From: Pyronema omphalodes
Taxonomy: Eukaryota > Ascomycota > Pezizomycetes > Pezizales > Pyronemataceae
Assembly (NCBI GenBank): GCA_024516155.1
Contig: JAJJXM010000001.1
Coordinates: 1,240,001 to 1,304,000 of the forward strand
Direction of reading: 5' to 3'
DNA: 64,000 nucleotides
Below the pieces are notes generated by a model. That model was not told the origin of the DNA, searched no databases, and was given only the letters and a program-made list of their open reading frames with translations. Positions 60,489 through 64,000 of the stretch are shown piece after piece. The position numbers were made by a program, and so were the translations under genes. The number at the start of each line of letters is the position of its first letter. The first letter of the stretch is position 1.

Positions 60489-61145
60489 TTATGCTGTGGA
60501 TGTTACCGTTCGTGATGGTTTTACGGACTTGTGGTGCTGCTGGTGGAAGTTTTGATGTAGACCGACTTCACCCCGTGACATTTCCCTACTCTGATGGTAC
60601 AAGTTCATGATTCTTTGTTTTTCCTCCTGGCTTGCTTCTTGAATTGCCCTGTGGCGGGCCAATGATGCTTCATACCCCATCTCTCCCGGGTGCAGGATTT
60701 CAGAAGTAGCTATTGTTGTTGTGACAGTTGTAGTGGTTGTGGTAGTAATGATTCGACCATACCCAGCTACAGTGTTGCTACCTTCTGGGGTTGTGGGCTT
60801 TTCGAAAGTGGACAAAATCTTCTGGTCGGATACTACTTGGGAAACACAATCCCAGTTAATGGTTGGAGACTGGCATGTTGGCACGGGCGAGGAGGGTGAG
60901 GAAGTAGTGTAAGTATACACTGCCCGCATTGGTGTGCTAGCCGTACGGTTGTGAGTGAGACTTTGTCTAGGCGTGGATGGTCTGGAATTGGACGGCGAGG
61001 GAGACGCGCGAGGAGTGGGAAGTGGGTGGGCGCTGGCCGGCCGTACGATCTTTTGGATTCTGCTGGAACGCCGCGTTGGGGTTGAGCACCGCGAACTCGG
61101 ACGGGAGATGGGCTCGATCTTTTTGTTCATTGATGTGCTAGGCAT
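60489..61145 (-). CDS. Ser/Thr/Pro-rich hypothetical protein
   Basis: A 218-residue frame from an ATG begins MPSTSMNKKIEPISRPSSRC and continues with STPTRRSSRIQKIV. The first half is basic and Ser/Pro-rich with several SP/TP and RxxS sites. A threonine run (ITTTTTTTVTTT) sits in the middle, followed by a more ordered, possibly helical segment GEMGYEASLARHRAIQEASQ, EEKQRIMNLYHQSREMSRGE. There is no membrane segment or signal peptide. No family was recognised. The sustained length, start and composition favour a real fungal gene. Confidence 0.55.
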   Translation of the reverse strand: MPSTSMNKKIEPISRPSSRCSTPTRRSSRIQKIVRPASAHPLPTPRASPSPSNSRPSTPRQSLTHNRTASTPMRAVYTYTTSSPSSPVPTCQSPTINWDCVSQVVSDQKILSTFEKPTTPEGSNTVAGYGRIITTTTTTTVTTTIATSEILHPGEMGYEASLARHRAIQEASQEEKQRIMNLYHQSREMSRGEVGLHQNFHQQHHKSVKPSRTVTSTA

Positions 61146-62598
61146 ATTGGATATGGGTTATGGGTTTATTATGAAGAGGTGATTGTTGAAAACCGTCTGT
61201 GATCGACACACAAGCTAGGTAAGAATCAATGTTAGAAAACATGATCAGGGGATAAGGCTTACTATATGGTATTTATGGGATTCGTAAATAGACAAGCAGG
61301 GCCACGATGGTGAACAAGCTCAGTCGGTGATAATGATAATGATGATGATGATTAATAAAATCAATTCATAAACCCGAAGGAATTAATGTGTAGCTTAGCG
61401 AAGAATAAGCCGTGGATTATCAAGAGGTAGGAGAGGTCAACGAGAAAAGGGACTCGGCCTCCATTCTTAAAGCCGGTAGATTGAGGCGAGGGCGGTGGAG
61501 GGAGGGATAGTTTAAGGCGCCGATGCGACTTACTGCTATGATGGCACGTCTGGCGCCCATGTTCGTGTAACCGTCAGCCCTAGACTGCGCATGCAGGGCG
61601 GAAACTCTGATTGGCCAGACACCACACCCCATCCCAAATAGCACAAGGCGGCAGTGACACACAGCGACACACAGCGACACTCAGCGACAACTTTTGGCCA
61701 TTTTACCGGAATAGGGCTTCGGTCATGAATTGTCTCAACTGGAATTGTGGATGAACGATTGTGCCATCGACGGCTACGTGCTAGAAATTTGTAAATATTT
61801 TCACTTCTTACTGGAATAAGTGTCTAAAAATTCTTTTTTTGTTTTTTGTTTTTTGTTTTTTTTTTTCCTTTCATTGACAAATTGATTAACCTCAATCATT
61901 CAGGCGAGAATGAAAACGAGCTACACATCAGGTTCGCGATGACGGGGACGGGAATTACGGCCCGTGGCACAGTACACAGGCGAACTCAGCACCAAAAGCG
62001 ATTCGAAATGAGTAGATACACCCGGAAACAGGGCGAACGAAGGAATATGACCCGCTCGCTCGCATCGTATCAGCCATCCTCAGGCATAATCGGTATTTTA
62101 TGCCCAGGTCAGAATTACTTATTTCTTTTTCTGTAAAAAATAAAAAATAAAAATAAAAATAAAAATCAGTTGATCAAGGTCTTTCAGCTTTCGCTTCGGA
62201 AATTCCTTGAAACGACATGTTCTGCAGATGGCCTAGCCCCCCCAAAGAACTTGAGATGCGATCAGATCGTAATTGATCATGGCACAAGGGGGCAACTCGC
62301 AAGATTAAAAGCGCCTCGGCACCGAGCCTTAGTGGGGCAAATAACCGCAAATTAGGGCGGTGTGATGCGCACTGCGCGTGAGCTCCCGTAGGAGAGTGCA
62401 ACTTTAATCGCGATACGCACTCGACACACAGATCTACATCCGCCCTACCAGTAAAGTTCCTGTGGCTTTAAAATTACATGACGTAAGTTAACATATTCAA
62501 TTCGATATTCTTTCCTTCTTCACTTGTTCCATCTAACCAGATAGACAAAAATAATCATGGTCTAGAACCATAAAACAAGGCTCATCATTACAGCCCCG
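61146..62598. other. Intergenic region between the 60489 gene and THI20
   Basis: It holds the promoter of the minus-strand Ser/Thr-rich gene and the THI20 3' end. A short tandem CAGCGACACACAGCGACACTCAGCGACA run lies near 61655-61690, a T-rich block near 61840-61870, and AAAAATAAAAATA repeats near 62137-62165. No RNA gene was recognised. Confidence 0.5.
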
Positions 62599-64000
62599 TT
62601 AAACAGATTTACCCGCCCTCAGCCCCATATCCCAAAATCCCCGCTCCAACTTGGTCGCCTGATAGAATATATCCACCAGTTCCTCCACTCTCTCCGGTCC
62701 CGCTGATCTCACCTTTTCCTCAAGGATCTTTCTGCCTAGCCTTACCGATTCGACATAAGAGTCGGAACTGGCGTAAGTTAAAATCCAGTCATAATAGGGA
62801 TTTTCCTTCCCATGCTTTGTGTTTTCACTTTTCAACAACCACTTTCCAATTTCATGGTACCCAAATAGACATGGTGCCATAGCCACGTTTAATGCTAATA
62901 CGTCATCAGTGTGTCCAATGTCTAGAACATAACGTGTGTAGGAAGTGCACGCGACATCTTCCTCCGTGGCCTCAACATCCGCCTGGGAAAGACCAAAGCC
63001 TGCACAATATTCGATGTGGAGACGAGACTCATCGTACAGTAGCTGGACTGTGCGTGCACTAGCAGCGGCATCTTCCATCGTTGTAGCTTTGGAACCGGCG
63101 AGAGAGTGTGCACGACAGAACTGAATCTTCGAGAATGTTAATAAAAACAACCATAATCGACGGTGAATGGCACTTGGACGTACAAGGAAGAGATAGTCTT
63201 GCTTCAGATAGTAACAGAACTGATCTTTGTCTAGGGTTCCAGCTCCTAGACGTTTAACAAAATCGTGGTGAGTAAAGTCCTTCCATACAGATTTAATCTT
63301 GGGGTGGTCAAGGAGGTAGTCCAAGAACCGGTCTCTGTCGAAATTGTCAGCAATTGTCAGAAACGTCAAGTTTCAAGGAATAATTACGGAGCAAATGGAA
63401 TTCCCTTCATATGGTTCAGTGGTCCATGTCCCTTGCCATAATTCGGCGCGGTGGAAATTGCATTCGAGATGTAATTACTGGCATTCTTCACCGCTTCCAA
63501 CGGTTCCAGTCCTTTCGCAAGATTACTCGCGATTGCCGAAGCAAGCGAGCACCCAGTACCGTGGGTATTCTTGCTGTCGATGAAGGGCTTCTCAATAATC
63601 GCATGGTGCTTATCCACTGAGTTGTACAAAATATCAACGCAAACTTCCGCTGTACCGTTTGGTACAGCACGAGCTCCGTTCTTCATCATAGGAACGTGGC
63701 CACCTTTGAGATAGATGTACTTTGGTCCCATATCACCTAGCTCTGCTGCCAGAGCCTTCATATCATCAACCGACTTAATGGTGTCTTCTTTCTTCAAAAG
63801 TACCAGAGCTTCAGGGATATTAGGAGTCAAGATATAGGTCCGAGGCAAGATCTCATTTTGGAGGATCTCGATGGCATCATCGGGGATCAATTTTGAACCT
63901 GAGGTTGAGACCATGACCTGCAAAACATGAGTTTCCGGAACAAAATAAGTAACAAGAAAAAGGGCAACAATACAGGGTCAATAACAATCTTTGTCACGTT
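62599..64000 (-). CDS. THI20: Bifunctional HMP/HMP-P kinase and thiaminase II-like protein (ThiD-TenA fusion, THI20 type), 5' end outside the window
   Basis: Exons on the minus strand are 63974-64000 (partial), 63388-63917, 63184-63334 and 62599-63120. All junctions are GT..AG and in phase. The introns are 56, 53 and 63 bp. The third intron is a multiple of three without a stop, and its removal restores QDYLFLFCRAHSLAGSKATT. The ThiD part phosphorylates hydroxymethylpyrimidine and its phosphate in thiamine biosynthesis. It shows KIVIDPVMVSTSGSKLIPDD, PNIPEALVLL and the ATP/substrate loop KNTHGTGCSLASAIASNLAK. The TenA part (thiaminase II, pyrimidine salvage) begins DRFLDYLLDHPKIKSVWKDF and carries APCLFGYHEIGKWL and ERGFWDMGL. 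The fusion is normal in ascomycetes. The N-terminal part of ThiD lies beyond the right edge, so the promoter is not visible. Confidence 0.95.

Noticed and set aside
62599..63923. Two separate genes, ThiD and TenA
   Set aside because: The apparent stop between them lies in a 53-bp intron with good borders and a CTGAC branch site, and the fused order is standard for ascomycete THI20 proteins.

Overview
The window reads as nuclear DNA of a filamentous ascomycete (Pezizomycotina). The supported genes are split by short introns of about 46-120 bp with GT..AG ends and CTAAC/CTGAC-like branch sites. The gene set is typical of that group: a PRC2 H3K27 methyltransferase (KMT6/EZH2 type), a Rad2/XPG nuclease with fungal-style tails, a fused ThiD-TenA thiamine enzyme, and a WDR6-type tRNA modification partner. 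I cannot place the class from sequence alone.

Layout. At 1-3.4 kb there is a small secreted or CFEM-like cysteine-rich protein on the minus strand and a cis-prenyltransferase (RER2/DHDDS type) on the plus strand. From 3.4 to 39.9 kb the window is almost gene-free, low in complexity and rich in microsatellites. This part holds one conserved-looking three-exon gene of unknown role (10020-11079), a possible small gene behind a CT/CA-rich leader (25572), a possible small secreted protein (34291-34560), a 367-bp pogo/Tigger-like MITE with TA target duplication (4609-4975), and two diverged copies of one repeat of about 2.6-2.8 kb in inverted orientation roughly 28 kb apart (about 5395-8010 and 36080-38935).

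From 39.9 to 64 kb the window is gene-dense: KMT6 (minus) and RAD2 (plus) diverge from a 361-bp shared promoter, followed by a WDR6/Rtt10-type WD40 protein, a mitochondrial ACSF3-like acyl-CoA (malonyl-CoA) synthetase, a long proline/serine-rich protein with a conserved C-terminus, a small membrane protein, a Ser/Thr-rich protein, and the THI20-type gene cut by the right window edge.

The genes do not form a pathway. They are housekeeping functions (dolichol synthesis, DNA excision repair, tRNA ribose methylation, thiamine salvage, mitochondrial malonate activation) beside a Polycomb enzyme and a repeat-rich island.

The most unusual item is inside KMT6. A segment carrying a 57/58-nt intron-like unit is present in three tandem copies (41944-42235), and the next intron downstream is itself a tandem duplication of an intron of about 60 nt that encloses a hairpin. 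This looks like recent intron gain, or a choice between intron and coding repeat, by local duplication in a core chromatin gene.
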